From Erythrobacter sp. (GTDB lineage Bacteria; Pseudomonadota; Alphaproteobacteria; Sphingomonadales; Sphingomonadaceae): a DNA stretch of 9,560 bases. Every line of letters begins with the position of its first letter. Within the stretch, counting starts at the first letter, position 1. This document shows positions 1 to 7,896 of this stretch, piece by piece. The notes below the pieces were generated by a model. It searched no databases, was not told where the DNA came from, and worked only from the letters and a program-made list of their open reading frames with translations. Where the stretch lies: positions 1-9,560 of the forward strand of contig NZOF01000080.1 in the NCBI GenBank assembly GCA_002695185.1, given 5' to 3'. The translations under genes and the position numbers were made by a program.

Positions 1-215
1 CTGCCGCCGTTGGATACGGCTTCACCGCCGGCCTTCTCGATTTCCTCGACGACCTGCAGGGCCATGTCCGAATGGCCGGTGCCATCGCGCGAACCGCCCA
101 GATCATTGACGACGACCTTGGCACCGCGGCGGGCGAGCTCAAGCGCATATTCGCGGCCCAAGCCTCCGCCTGCACCGGTGACGATGGCTACCTTGTCCTT
201 GAAATCGATGCTCAT
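1..215 (-). CDS. SDR-family dehydrogenase, (3R)-hydroxyacyl-CoA dehydrogenase-like (N-terminal part, runs off the left edge)
   Basis: Only the first 71 residues are in the window. They form the start of a Rossmann fold. Residues 9-13 are the first beta strand, followed by the nucleotide-binding glycine motif TGAGGGLG (13-20). The second strand ends in VVVNDLGG (34-41); its acidic Asp38 favours NAD+ over NADP+. The NDLGG segment followed by a glycine-rich stretch (RDGTGHS, 43-49) is the pattern I associate with the dehydrogenase domain of peroxisomal multifunctional enzyme type 2 (HSD17B4-like) and its bacterial single-domain relatives. These oxidise (3R)-hydroxyacyl-CoA in fatty-acid breakdown. 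The ATG at 213-215 is preceded by AGGAG (223-227) with a 7-base spacer, so the start is firm. Substrate class is inferred from N-terminal resemblance only, since the catalytic Tyr/Lys lie outside the window. The upstream inverted repeat at 237-258 suggests dedicated regulation. Confidence 0.85.
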   Translation of the reverse strand, partial: MSIDFKDKVAIVTGAGGGLGREYALELARRGAKVVVNDLGGSRDGTGHSDMALQVVEEIEKAGGEAVSNGG

Positions 216-236
216 GGGGCTGCTCCTGTGTGTTGT

Positions 237-258
237 TTGTCGTTTACGTAAAGGTCAA
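237..258. promoter_or_regulatory. 22-bp inverted repeat, candidate operator of the SDR gene
   Basis: Nine of the eleven base pairs of this 22-base element are symmetric about 247/248. The core TTTACGTAAA (243-252) is a perfect palindrome. The outer arms read TTG at 237-239 and CAA at 256-258, with C241/G254 also paired; only 240/255 and 242/253 mismatch. It lies 21 bases upstream of the SDR start codon on the minus strand, where a repressor or MerR-type activator would bind. From memory it resembles operators of MerR-family (LiuR-like) regulators of fatty-acid and branched-chain amino-acid catabolism, which suits an acyl-CoA dehydrogenase-type target. The symmetry is seen directly; the regulator identity is inference. 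I could not place a convincing -10 box. Confidence 0.55.
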
Positions 259-341
259 TTGCCTAGGCGAAGTGGCACTTAAACCCCGCACTTGCAACCG
301 TATGCGCGGCGATCCGCCGTGCCGTAGGGGCAGGACGAGGG

Positions 342-1025
342 CTAGAGCCGCTCCAGCGTCGGGATCAGTTCGGCCAGCGAATCAATCGCCGCATCGGCGC
401 CGAGTTCCGCCGCCGTGCCGTCACAATAACCATAGCAGGCCAGAATGGCGGGGACGCCTGCCGCGCGGGCTGCTTTCATGTCGTAACTGCTGTCGCCGAT
501 GAACACCATTGTACCGCTGCCCGCCAGTTCGCGTGCTTTCAGCAGCGGATCGGCCGCGGGCTTTGCGATGTAATTGCCGTCCGCGTCTTTGCCGAGACTG
601 TCGCCGCCGATCACGAAGGCGAAGCGATCGAGGAGCCCCAGCGTGCCGAGAATGCCGCGGGCAAATTCCTCGAATTTGTTCGTCACCACGCCCGTGGCAA
701 TGCCGCGTGCAGCCAGCGTATCGAGCACCTCCAGCGCAAGGGGATAGGGGCGCGTGTGAACGGCATAATTCTCGCCGTAATAGGCCAGCATCTTTTTATA
801 GAGCTTGCGGAATTCCTCATGCGGAAGGCCGCCCTGCGCATCGATCGCCTGCTTGAGCATGGCCTTGGCACCGCCGCCGATCAGATCCGTCGCGCTTTCC
901 ACCGGGATCGTGGCGAAACCGCCAAGCGCGAGCGCATGATTGACCGCCGTGCCGAGATCGTGATGCGTTTCGAGAAGGGTGCCATCGAGGTCGAAGGCGA
1001 CGATATCGAAGGGAAAATCTGCCAT
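342..1025 (-). CDS. gph: HAD-superfamily phosphatase, probable phosphoglycolate phosphatase
   Basis: A 227-residue protein of normal Gph/PGP length. All four HAD motifs are visible: motif I FDLDGT (11-16; nucleophile Asp12, acid/base Asp14), motif II in VVTNK (113-117), motif III Lys155 in AKPAADP, and motif IV GDSSYD (177-182; Mg2+-binding Asp178 and Asp182). The helical cap sits between motifs I and II (about 20-90). Gph hydrolyses 2-phosphoglycolate, which arises from DNA 3'-end repair and from oxygenase side reactions, to glycolate and phosphate in the cytosol. The start at 1025 was chosen because MADFPFDIVAFDLDGT places motif I at the family's usual position; a longer frame to 1280 would run antisense into glmU. 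No good Shine-Dalgarno precedes the ATG. It is divergent from glmU with about 60 bases between starts. HAD phosphatases are promiscuous, so the substrate is probable rather than certain. Confidence 0.88.
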   Translation of the reverse strand: MADFPFDIVAFDLDGTLLETHHDLGTAVNHALALGGFATIPVESATDLIGGGAKAMLKQAIDAQGGLPHEEFRKLYKKMLAYYGENYAVHTRPYPLALEVLDTLAARGIATGVVTNKFEEFARGILGTLGLLDRFAFVIGGDSLGKDADGNYIAKPAADPLLKARELAGSGTMVFIGDSSYDMKAARAAGVPAILACYGYCDGTAAELGADAAIDSLAELIPTLERL

Positions 1026-1085
1026 TGCCAATCGAGTGCAGGATGGTTCTTCAAACTGCAAGCGAATGATGGCATGGCCTTGGAC

Positions 1086-2468
1086 ATGGAAAACAAACGC
1101 GATTTCGCCGCCGTCATTCTTGCCGCGGGCAAGGGCACCCGCATGAAAAGCGAGCTGCACAAGGTGCTCCACCCGATTGCCGGACGGCCCATGCTCGATC
1201 ACCTGCTGGCCACGGTGGACGCACTCGCACCGGCCAAGAAAGTGGTCATCGTCGGCGCGGGTCGCGACCAGGTCGAACAAGCGCTAGGCGATCGCGCCCA
1301 AACCGCCCTGCAGGAACCGCAGCACGGCACCGGCCATGCTGTGCAGCAGGCCGAGGATGGCCTGAAGGGCTATTCGGGCGACGTGTTGGTCCTGTACGGT
1401 GACGTTCCTTTCGTGCGCGGGGAAACGATGGAAGCCATGCTCGACAGGCTCCATGCCGAAGACAAACCGAAGGTGGTGGTGCTGGGCTTCGAACCGGAAG
1501 ATCCGGGCCATTACGGCCGCGTCATTGCGGATGAGAGCGGCCGAATTTCCAAGATGGTCGAATTCAAGGACGCCAACGAAGCAGAACGCGGCTGTCGGTT
1601 GTGCAATTCCGGCGTCATGGCGGCACGCTCGGCCGATCTGTTCGATCTGCTGCGCCGCGTCGGTAACGACAATGCGCAAGGCGAATATTACCTCGTTGAT
1701 GTCGTCAATATCGCCAATGAAGACGGCGATACCAGCGCCGTGATCTCCTGCACCGATCCGAACGAGGTGACGGGCATCAACAGCCGCGCCGAACTCGCCG
1801 CGGCAGAGCGGCAGTGGCAGGAATACCGCCGCGAGGAAGCGATGGCGGAAGGTGCCAGCCTGAAGGCCCCCGAAACCGTATTCTTCAGCTATGACACGGT
1901 CATTGGCCGCGATGTGACGATAGAACCAAATGTCGTTTTCGCGCCCGGCGTGACGGTGGCCGATGGCGCGACTATCCGCGCGTTCAGCCATCTGGAAGGC
2001 GCCAGCGTTGGCGAGGGCTGCGAGGTGGGCCCCTATGCCCGCCTGCGCCCCGGTGCCGTGATGGAAAAGGGCAGCAAGGTCGGCAATTTCGTGGAAATGA
2101 AGAAGGCCACTTTGGGCGAAGGCGCCAAGGCCAATCATCTGACCTATCTCGGCGATGCGACAATCGGCGCAGGCGCTAATATCGGCGCGGGCACGATCAC
2201 CTGCAATTACGATGGCTATTTCAAACACAAGACGACAATCGGCGAACGCGCCTTCATCGGCTCGAACAGCGCACTGATCGCCCCTGTCACCATCGGTGCG
2301 GACGCCATAGTCGCCGCCGGCAGCGCGGTGAGCCGCGACGTGGCGGCTGGCGAATTGCGCATGGTTCGCGCTGACCAGATGGTCAAACCGGGCTGGGCCG
2401 ACCGTTTCCACGATACGATGAAAAAGAAGAAGGCCGCCGAAAACAAAGACAGGGGCGACAAGGGCTGA
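1086..2468 (+). CDS. glmU: Bifunctional N-acetylglucosamine-1-phosphate uridyltransferase / glucosamine-1-phosphate acetyltransferase GlmU
   Basis: A 460-residue enzyme catalysing the last two cytosolic steps to UDP-GlcNAc, precursor of peptidoglycan and LPS. The N-terminal uridyltransferase shows LAAGKGTRM (12-20), Lys26, QHGTGHA (79-85), YGDVP (104-108), Glu159 in VEF, NSG (174-176) and NEVTGINSR (226-234). The C-terminal left-handed beta-helix (hexapeptide repeats, about 265-425) has LRPGA (320-324), KVGNFVE (331-337), catalytic His351 in HLTYLGDA and NYDG (374-377). The tail from about 446 is lysine/acidic-rich. I chose the ATG at 1086, giving MENKRDFAAVILAAG and matching the family's short lead-in. 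An in-frame ATG at 1074 would add four residues, and neither has a clear ribosome-binding site. The stop codon overlaps the CTG of the next gene. A much longer upstream frame from 756 is antisense to gph and is not part of the protein. Confidence 0.97.
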   Translation: MENKRDFAAVILAAGKGTRMKSELHKVLHPIAGRPMLDHLLATVDALAPAKKVVIVGAGRDQVEQALGDRAQTALQEPQHGTGHAVQQAEDGLKGYSGDVLVLYGDVPFVRGETMEAMLDRLHAEDKPKVVVLGFEPEDPGHYGRVIADESGRISKMVEFKDANEAERGCRLCNSGVMAARSADLFDLLRRVGNDNAQGEYYLVDVVNIANEDGDTSAVISCTDPNEVTGINSRAELAAAERQWQEYRREEAMAEGASLKAPETVFFSYDTVIGRDVTIEPNVVFAPGVTVADGATIRAFSHLEGASVGEGCEVGPYARLRPGAVMEKGSKVGNFVEMKKATLGEGAKANHLTYLGDATIGAGANIGAGTITCNYDGYFKHKTTIGERAFIGSNSALIAPVTIGADAIVAAGSAVSRDVAAGELRMVRADQMVKPGWADRFHDTMKKKKAAENKDRGDKG

Positions 2469-2743
2469 GCGAAGAGCCGCTCACCTGCTGGCTGTGCGGT
2501 CGGCCGCTGGGCCGCCGCATCCAGTGGCACCATCCTGTCCCAAAATCGAAGAAGGGCCGGACAACGGTGCCGGTCCATCCGATCTGCCACAAGACGATCC
2601 ACGCCAATTTCACCAATGCCGAACTAGCGCGGTTTGGTGACGATCGGGATCGTCTTGCCGCCTCGGAAGACATGGCCCGGTTCCTGCGCTGGATTGCCGA
2701 CAAGCCCGCCGATTTCCAAGCGCCGGTAAAACGGGCGCGATAA
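2465..2743 (+). CDS. Small HNH-type nuclease-like protein with apparent CTG start, coupled to glmU
   Basis: The frame is open from 2375 to the TAA at 2741-2743 and contains no ATG, GTG or TTG before an internal Met70. The best start is CTG at 2465-2467, overlapping the glmU TGA (2466-2468) as CTGA, with AGGGG at 2451-2455 nine bases upstream. This gives 92 residues. Visible are a CxxC knuckle (Cys8, Cys11), WHHP (21-24), a basic KSKKGR segment (27-32) and HPICHKTIH (38-46) with Cys41, His42 and His46. This is the layout of a zinc-stabilised beta-beta-alpha HNH domain with His23 as the likely catalytic histidine. The usual central Asn is not obvious, since His38 sits near its place. Role unknown; DNA cleavage is inferred from the fold. 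Co-transcription with glmU and translational coupling are likely. An HNH-like zinc-binding protein is well supported; an active nuclease is not proven. Confidence 0.8.
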   Translation: MSEEPLTCWLCGRPLGRRIQWHHPVPKSKKGRTTVPVHPICHKTIHANFTNAELARFGDDRDRLAASEDMARFLRWIADKPADFQAPVKRAR

Positions 2744-2747
2744 AAAA

Positions 2748-2771
2748 GGGGCGGCCATTCCTGACCGCCCC
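2748..2771. terminator. Bidirectional intrinsic terminator between the HNH gene and the convergent peptidase gene
   Basis: GGGGCGG (2748-2754) pairs with CCGCCCC (2765-2771) around a 10-base loop. Read on the minus strand, the stem is followed by six T (complement of A 2742-2747), a strong rho-independent terminator for the peptidase gene ending at 2800. On the plus strand it is followed by the pyrimidine-rich TCTCTT, a weaker terminator for glmU-HNH. Confidence 0.8.
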
Positions 2772-2799
2772 TCTCTTGGTTTCGCTGGCTCTGGCGGGT

Positions 2800-4932
2800 T
2801 TATTCGCCGGAGTTGTCGTCCATCAAACGCTGCATCAGATAGACCATCTGCAGGGCCTGGAGCTGGGCGCGCTGTTCATTGTCGACGCCGCCCGAATGGC
2901 CGCCGGTGGTTTCTTCGTAATACCAGTAGGGCTGGCCGAGCGATTTGAGCTTGGCTGCACCTTTGCGCGCATGTGCCGGATGGGTGCGGTCATCGGCGGT
3001 CGATGCCCAGAGGAACGGCTCGGGATAATCCACGCCTTCTACAATCTTCTGGTAGGGCGAATAGCCTTCGATCCATGCACGCTGTTCGGGAATGCGGGGA
3101 TCGCCATATTCGCCGATCCACGAAGCACCGCGGCCGATCAGGTGATAGCGCAGCATGTCGAACAGCGGGATCTGGACGATCGCCGCATCGAATAGGTCCG
3201 GACGCTGGGTAAAGGCAGTGCCCACCAGCAGACCGCCCTGCGATCCGCCCTGGATGCCCAGATGGTCGGGCGAGGTAATGCCGCGGGCAACCAGATCTTC
3301 GGCCACGGCTATGAAATCGTCCCACGTCCGCTGCTTGTTCTCGCGAATGGCGCTCTGGTGCCACATCGGCCCGAATTCGCCGCCGCCGCGCATATTGGCC
3401 AGCACATAGGCGCCGCCCTTTTCGAGCCACAGCTTGCCGGTCGTGCCGAGATAGCTGGGCAGACGCGGCACCTGGAAGCCCCCGTAACCCGTAAGCAGGG
3501 TCGCGGTAGTGCCGTCCATCACCATGCCCTTGGGCTTGACGAGGAAGTAGGGGATCTTGGTCCCGTCCTTGCTCGTGGCTTCGAACTGTTCGACGTCCAT
3601 CCCGGCCTGATCGAAATAGGCGGGGGAGGTCTTGATGATTTCCGGGGTGGATGCGCCATCGGAATAGTAGAGCGCACTCGGTTCGAGGAAGTTGGTCACC
3701 GAATACATGATGTCGTCGGATTCGTCGGACGTGGCAGCCACGCCGACCGTGGCATTATCGGGCAGGGCGATTTCACTGCTGACCCACTTGCCGTCGACAT
3801 AGTCGAACTTCAGGACCTTCCCGATCACATTGTCGAGAATGTTGATGTAATAGCTGCTGGCGGTCGATCCGCCGCCCTGCTTGGTCTGCCGGTCACCCGG
3901 CGCCCATACGAGCGTCTTGGTCGCGCCGTTCGGATCGGCCAGAAATTCCTGCAGATCGGCGGAAATCAGCGAATCGGCCGGGAAGGTCTGATCGCCCACC
4001 GTCCAGTCGACATCGGTCGAGAACAGCATCTGCCCATCGATAATCCCGCCGAGCGAGGACTTTTCGGGCATGTCGAGCCGTACCCATTCGCCATCCTGCT
4101 GAAGATACCAGGCGCGATCGTGGAAGGACGTGCCGCGCATGGCGGTATAGCCGTGGACCGTCCCTTTGCTATCGCGCAGCAGGCCGGCACCGGCCCAGAC
4201 ATCGGTCGGTTCGCCGCGGTAGATTTCCGGCGCATCGGCAAGCTTGGTTCCGCGCTTCCACAGGCGGGTGGTGAAGGGATATTCGCTTTCGGTCAGCGTG
4301 TTTTCGCCGAAATCGCGGCTGACCAGCAGCGTATCGCGGTCAAGCCATTCGGCATCGCCCTGGCTTTCGCTGTCGATGACGAAGCCGTTTTCGACGAAGG
4401 TTCCGGTCTGCATGTCGAATTCGCGCATGACGGTGGCATCCTTGCCCCCGTCGGACAGCGAAATCATGCAGTAACGCATTTCGGGCGGCAGGCAGGAGGA
4501 ACCCTTGTAGACCCATTCCTTGCCTTCGGCAGCGGCCAGCGCATCGATGTCCAGCACGGTTTCCCATTGCGGTTCGTCGCTGCGATAGCTTTCGAGCGTG
4601 GTCCGGCGCAGAATGCCCTTGGGGTTCTGTTTGTCCTGCCAGAAATTATACAGGCCATCCGGGCGGAAGGAGACATAGGGGATCTTGTCTTCGCTGTCGT
4701 AGATCGCCAGCGCTTCCGCCTTGAGCTGGGCGAAGCGCGGGTCCGCCATCATGTGGGCGGTCGTCCGCTCGTTCTCGGTCTCGACCCAGTTCAGGGCCTT
4801 GTCACTGCGGGCTTCTTCCAGCCAGATGAAGGGATCTTCGTCGGGGCCGGGGATGCCGTCCTGCGCTAATACGGGTGTCGTCATGCCAAAGGCCATGGCC
4901 GCCCCCATCGCGAGTGTCGATACAAGTTTCAT
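2800..4932 (-). CDS. Prolyl oligopeptidase family serine peptidase (S9), exported
   Basis: A 710-residue protein, the normal length for prolyl oligopeptidases. Residues 1-24 are a Sec signal peptide (basic start, hydrophobic core, cleavage likely after VLAQ), so it is probably periplasmic. DEDPFIWLEE (31-40) is the typical N-terminal entry to the family. The seven-bladed propeller gating domain follows, roughly 70-430. The alpha/beta-hydrolase domain is C-terminal: nucleophile Ser564 in GGSQGG, acid in DDR (Asp647/Asp648) and His679 in GGHSGG, matching the spacing of the classic Ser-Asp-His triad. The family cleaves short peptides, often after proline, but this member's specificity cannot be read from sequence. 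The ATG is preceded by a perfect AGGAGG (4943-4948). It follows the PAP2 gene on the same strand by 98 bases and ends at the shared terminator at 2748-2771. Confidence 0.93.
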   Translation of the reverse strand: MKLVSTLAMGAAMAFGMTTPVLAQDGIPGPDEDPFIWLEEARSDKALNWVETENERTTAHMMADPRFAQLKAEALAIYDSEDKIPYVSFRPDGLYNFWQDKQNPKGILRRTTLESYRSDEPQWETVLDIDALAAAEGKEWVYKGSSCLPPEMRYCMISLSDGGKDATVMREFDMQTGTFVENGFVIDSESQGDAEWLDRDTLLVSRDFGENTLTESEYPFTTRLWKRGTKLADAPEIYRGEPTDVWAGAGLLRDSKGTVHGYTAMRGTSFHDRAWYLQQDGEWVRLDMPEKSSLGGIIDGQMLFSTDVDWTVGDQTFPADSLISADLQEFLADPNGATKTLVWAPGDRQTKQGGGSTASSYYINILDNVIGKVLKFDYVDGKWVSSEIALPDNATVGVAATSDESDDIMYSVTNFLEPSALYYSDGASTPEIIKTSPAYFDQAGMDVEQFEATSKDGTKIPYFLVKPKGMVMDGTTATLLTGYGGFQVPRLPSYLGTTGKLWLEKGGAYVLANMRGGGEFGPMWHQSAIRENKQRTWDDFIAVAEDLVARGITSPDHLGIQGGSQGGLLVGTAFTQRPDLFDAAIVQIPLFDMLRYHLIGRGASWIGEYGDPRIPEQRAWIEGYSPYQKIVEGVDYPEPFLWASTADDRTHPAHARKGAAKLKSLGQPYWYYEETTGGHSGGVDNEQRAQLQALQMVYLMQRLMDDNSGE

Positions 4933-4942
4933 TTATCGCGTC

Positions 4943-4948
4943 CCTCCT
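4943..4948 (-). promoter_or_regulatory. Strong Shine-Dalgarno (AGGAGG) of the S9 peptidase gene
   Basis: The minus strand reads AGGAGG with a 10-base spacer to the ATG at 4930-4932. It is the strongest ribosome-binding site in the window and fixes the start codon. Confidence 0.75.
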
Positions 4949-4983
4949 AGGAAAGGCGCCACTATGCCGCCGCGGGACGAAAG

Positions 4984-5011
4984 AGTAAAATCGCCCGTCG
5001 GCTCCATTCAA
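4984..5011 (-). promoter_or_regulatory. Possible sigma-70-type promoter of the S9 peptidase gene
   Basis: On the minus strand TTGAAT (5006-5011) and TTTACT (4984-4989) are separated by 16 bases, each matching four of six consensus positions. It lies in the 98-base gap between the PAP2 stop and the peptidase start, implying a leader of about 45 bases. This is a weak match chosen by eye; the gene could equally be read from the PAP2 transcript. Confidence 0.3.
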
Positions 5012-5030
5012 CCGTTCGACGATTGCACGG

Positions 5031-6029
5031 TCAGCTTTCGTGCGCTGTCGAAGCGGGGCGAGGGCGCCCGAGGGAGAATTCCCGGCTCTGCAGCCACCGG
5101 ACGTACCGGCCGGAAAGCCACCACACCAGCAGCACCATGGCGGCAGAGAACATACCGTCGGTCGCATAGTGCCAGCCGAGATGGATCGAACCGACATAGA
5201 TGGCCGCCGCGTAGAGCCAGCCAAGTATCGTCAGTACCCGGATCCGGTATCGCTGCAGCCAGAGGGCGATGGCAGTCGCGATGGCCACATGGACCGAGGG
5301 CATAGCCGAAATGCCGCTGATGAGGAGCGGATCGTCCATGGTCGAGATAAGCAGGTTTTTGGTCGTGATGAGCGAGGGCGCTTCCCGCTGGAGGAGGTCC
5401 ATTAGAGGTCGGAACTCATCATTGGGATAGAAATCACCGACCATGATCGGGCCGACTGAGGAAAAAGCTAGTGCAGCTCCTCCACCCAGGCCAATCCAGA
5501 TGAACTGCAGCAGCAGCGTGAAGCGGACCTTCTGCATCTCGTCGAAGGCAAAGGCTATCCATACGGCAAGCCCGATATGGGCGAAATGCCAGCCATTATA
5601 GAGCCACAGGATCGGCTGGGTCAGCCAGCCGAATAGGGCGTGCGTTACGCGCCAGGGATCGGTGCCTAGGAAGAGCGTCCGGTCCAGATCGATCAGGAAC
5701 GGATCGAGATAGAACGGCACGATGAATGGGATCGACTTCTTGATCGCGCTGAATGCTTCAAGCGTGACCGCAAGCGAGAGATAGAGCGCTGCTGCCCAAA
5801 GGATCTTGGGCCAGTTGGTGCGGACATCTGCGATCAATTGCCGGGTGGGGGCGGGGTGACGCTTGAGCATCAAGCGCAGCGGCTGGGCGCACAGGAAGAA
5901 TGGAATGACCAGTATGGCGAGCGTCAGAAAGGAATCGCCCCGGCTGTTGTCCGGCAGGGGAAGCAACAGGGCGACACATGCGATCGCGATAACGGTCAGA
6001 TAGCCTAAGGTAATGCCGCGAATGACCAT
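5031..6029 (-). CDS. PAP2-family membrane phosphatase/phosphotransferase (inositolphosphotransferase-like, PAP2_3 type)
   Basis: A 332-residue polytopic membrane protein with hydrophobic segments near 5-25, 34-54, 75-95, 145-162, 170-192, 243-257, 265-282 and 293-306. The PAP2 active-site motifs are in the C-terminal half: AMPSVH (242-247), where the phosphatase consensus is PSGH, and HLGWHYATD (283-291) supplying His287 and Asp291. The PSxH form with H-x(3)-D is what I associate with the Aur1/inositol-phosphorylceramide-synthase branch rather than undecaprenyl-diphosphate phosphatases. The natural substrate is probably a lipid phosphate or phospholipid head group, but this is inference. The start at 6029 (MVIRGIT) was chosen because upstream codons encode a non-membrane, arginine-rich stretch running into the terminator. 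A GGGAG about 13 bases upstream is a distant Shine-Dalgarno. It is downstream of the atp terminator, so it is probably its own transcript. Confidence 0.85.
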   Translation of the reverse strand: MVIRGITLGYLTVIAIACVALLLPLPDNSRGDSFLTLAILVIPFFLCAQPLRLMLKRHPAPTRQLIADVRTNWPKILWAAALYLSLAVTLEAFSAIKKSIPFIVPFYLDPFLIDLDRTLFLGTDPWRVTHALFGWLTQPILWLYNGWHFAHIGLAVWIAFAFDEMQKVRFTLLLQFIWIGLGGGAALAFSSVGPIMVGDFYPNDEFRPLMDLLQREAPSLITTKNLLISTMDDPLLISGISAMPSVHVAIATAIALWLQRYRIRVLTILGWLYAAAIYVGSIHLGWHYATDGMFSAAMVLLVWWLSGRYVRWLQSREFSLGRPRPASTAHES

Positions 6030-6101
6030 GTTGGTTAGATAACTCCCTGTCCGGCATCGCCATAGCGGACCCGGGTTACTTTTCCATGTGCGGCACGAAA
6101 A

Positions 6102-6123
6102 AGGGCGGCACAATGGCCGCCCT
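6102..6123 (-). terminator. Intrinsic terminator of the ATP synthase operon
   Basis: The arms AGGGCGGC (6102-6109) and GCCGCCCT (6116-6123) form an 8-bp stem with a 6-base loop. On the minus strand the hairpin runs straight into a T-run (complement of A 6098-6102). It lies 24 bases past the atpC stop, so the atp transcript should end here and not read into the PAP2 gene. Confidence 0.88.
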
Positions 6124-6147
6124 CTCGAATTAATATGTGATGCCGGA

Positions 6148-6405
6148 TCAGCCTTCGACGTGTTCGGCAAGGACTGTCAGGCCTTTATCGCCCACTTCGG
6201 CGAAACCGCCGCGGACCTCGATAGTCTCGGGCGCCGCGCCTTCGGTCTTGTAGACCTGCACGGCGCCGTCGCGGATGGTGGACATGAAGGGCGCATGGCC
6301 GTCGAGCACACCGAATTCGCCTTCCGTACCAGGGACGACCACCATGTGGACCTCCTCGGAGCGGACCAGCTTGGCCGGTGTGACGAGCTCGAAGTGCAGG
6401 GCCAT
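6148..6405 (-). CDS. atpC: F1 ATP synthase epsilon subunit, short form without the C-terminal helical domain
   Basis: An 85-residue protein comprising only the N-terminal beta-sandwich of epsilon, the part that binds gamma and the c-ring in the central stalk. [10 protein letters not shown] opens the domain. The family hallmark is [13 protein letters not shown] (29-41), followed by the usual strands ending [11 protein letters not shown]. coli epsilon is about 139 residues; the missing part is the two-helix C-terminal domain that inserts into F1 and blocks ATP hydrolysis. The stop at 6148 is followed almost at once by the operon terminator, with no leftover helical coding sequence, so this is a settled short form and not a frameshift. 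The start lies 2 bases after the atpD stop, indicating translational coupling. Short epsilon subunits are, from memory, usual in sphingomonads. Confidence 0.95.
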   Translation of the reverse strand: MALHFELVTPAKLVRSEEVHMVVVPGTEGEFGVLDGHAPFMSTIRDGAVQVYKTEGAAPETIEVRGGFAEVGDKGLTVLAEHVEG

Positions 6406-6407
6406 GC

Positions 6408-7868
<1,461 letters not shown>

Positions 7869-7896
7869 CTAGGTCCTGGTTTTCAGTGATTTCGGC

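Noticed and set aside
261..268. Palindrome GCCTAGGC next to the 22-bp inverted repeat
   Set aside because: An 8-bp palindrome is common by chance and has no spacing or repetition that suggests a binding site.
304..322. GC-rich hairpin after the gph stop codon considered as a terminator
   Set aside because: On the minus strand the stem is only 5 bp before an A-C mismatch and no T-run follows, so termination is not supported.
1026..1280. N-terminal extension of the gph frame to an upstream ATG at 1280
   Set aside because: The extra residues lie antisense to the GlmU active-site region and precede the HAD motif I, which belongs near the N-terminus.
1284..2411. Long open frame (375 codons) on the minus strand under glmU
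   Set aside because: It is antisense to the unambiguous GlmU sequence and its translation (Ala/His/Arg-rich) shows no domain. This is expected from third-position GC bias.
2375..2464. Possibility that the HNH frame is a C-terminal part of GlmU joined by a frameshift error
   Set aside because: GlmU already has its full normal length and a plausible charged tail, and the CTGA overlap with a purine-rich site upstream fits two coupled genes better. It is kept as the alternative in the finding.
3262..4869. Long open frame (535 codons) on the plus strand under the S9 peptidase gene
   Set aside because: It is a shadow of the peptidase coding strand, with low-complexity G/A/R/I-rich translation, no motif and no ribosome-binding site.
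6030..6170. Extension of the PAP2 gene to an ATG at 6170
   Set aside because: It would start inside atpC and read through the atp terminator; the added residues are non-hydrophobic and arginine-rich.
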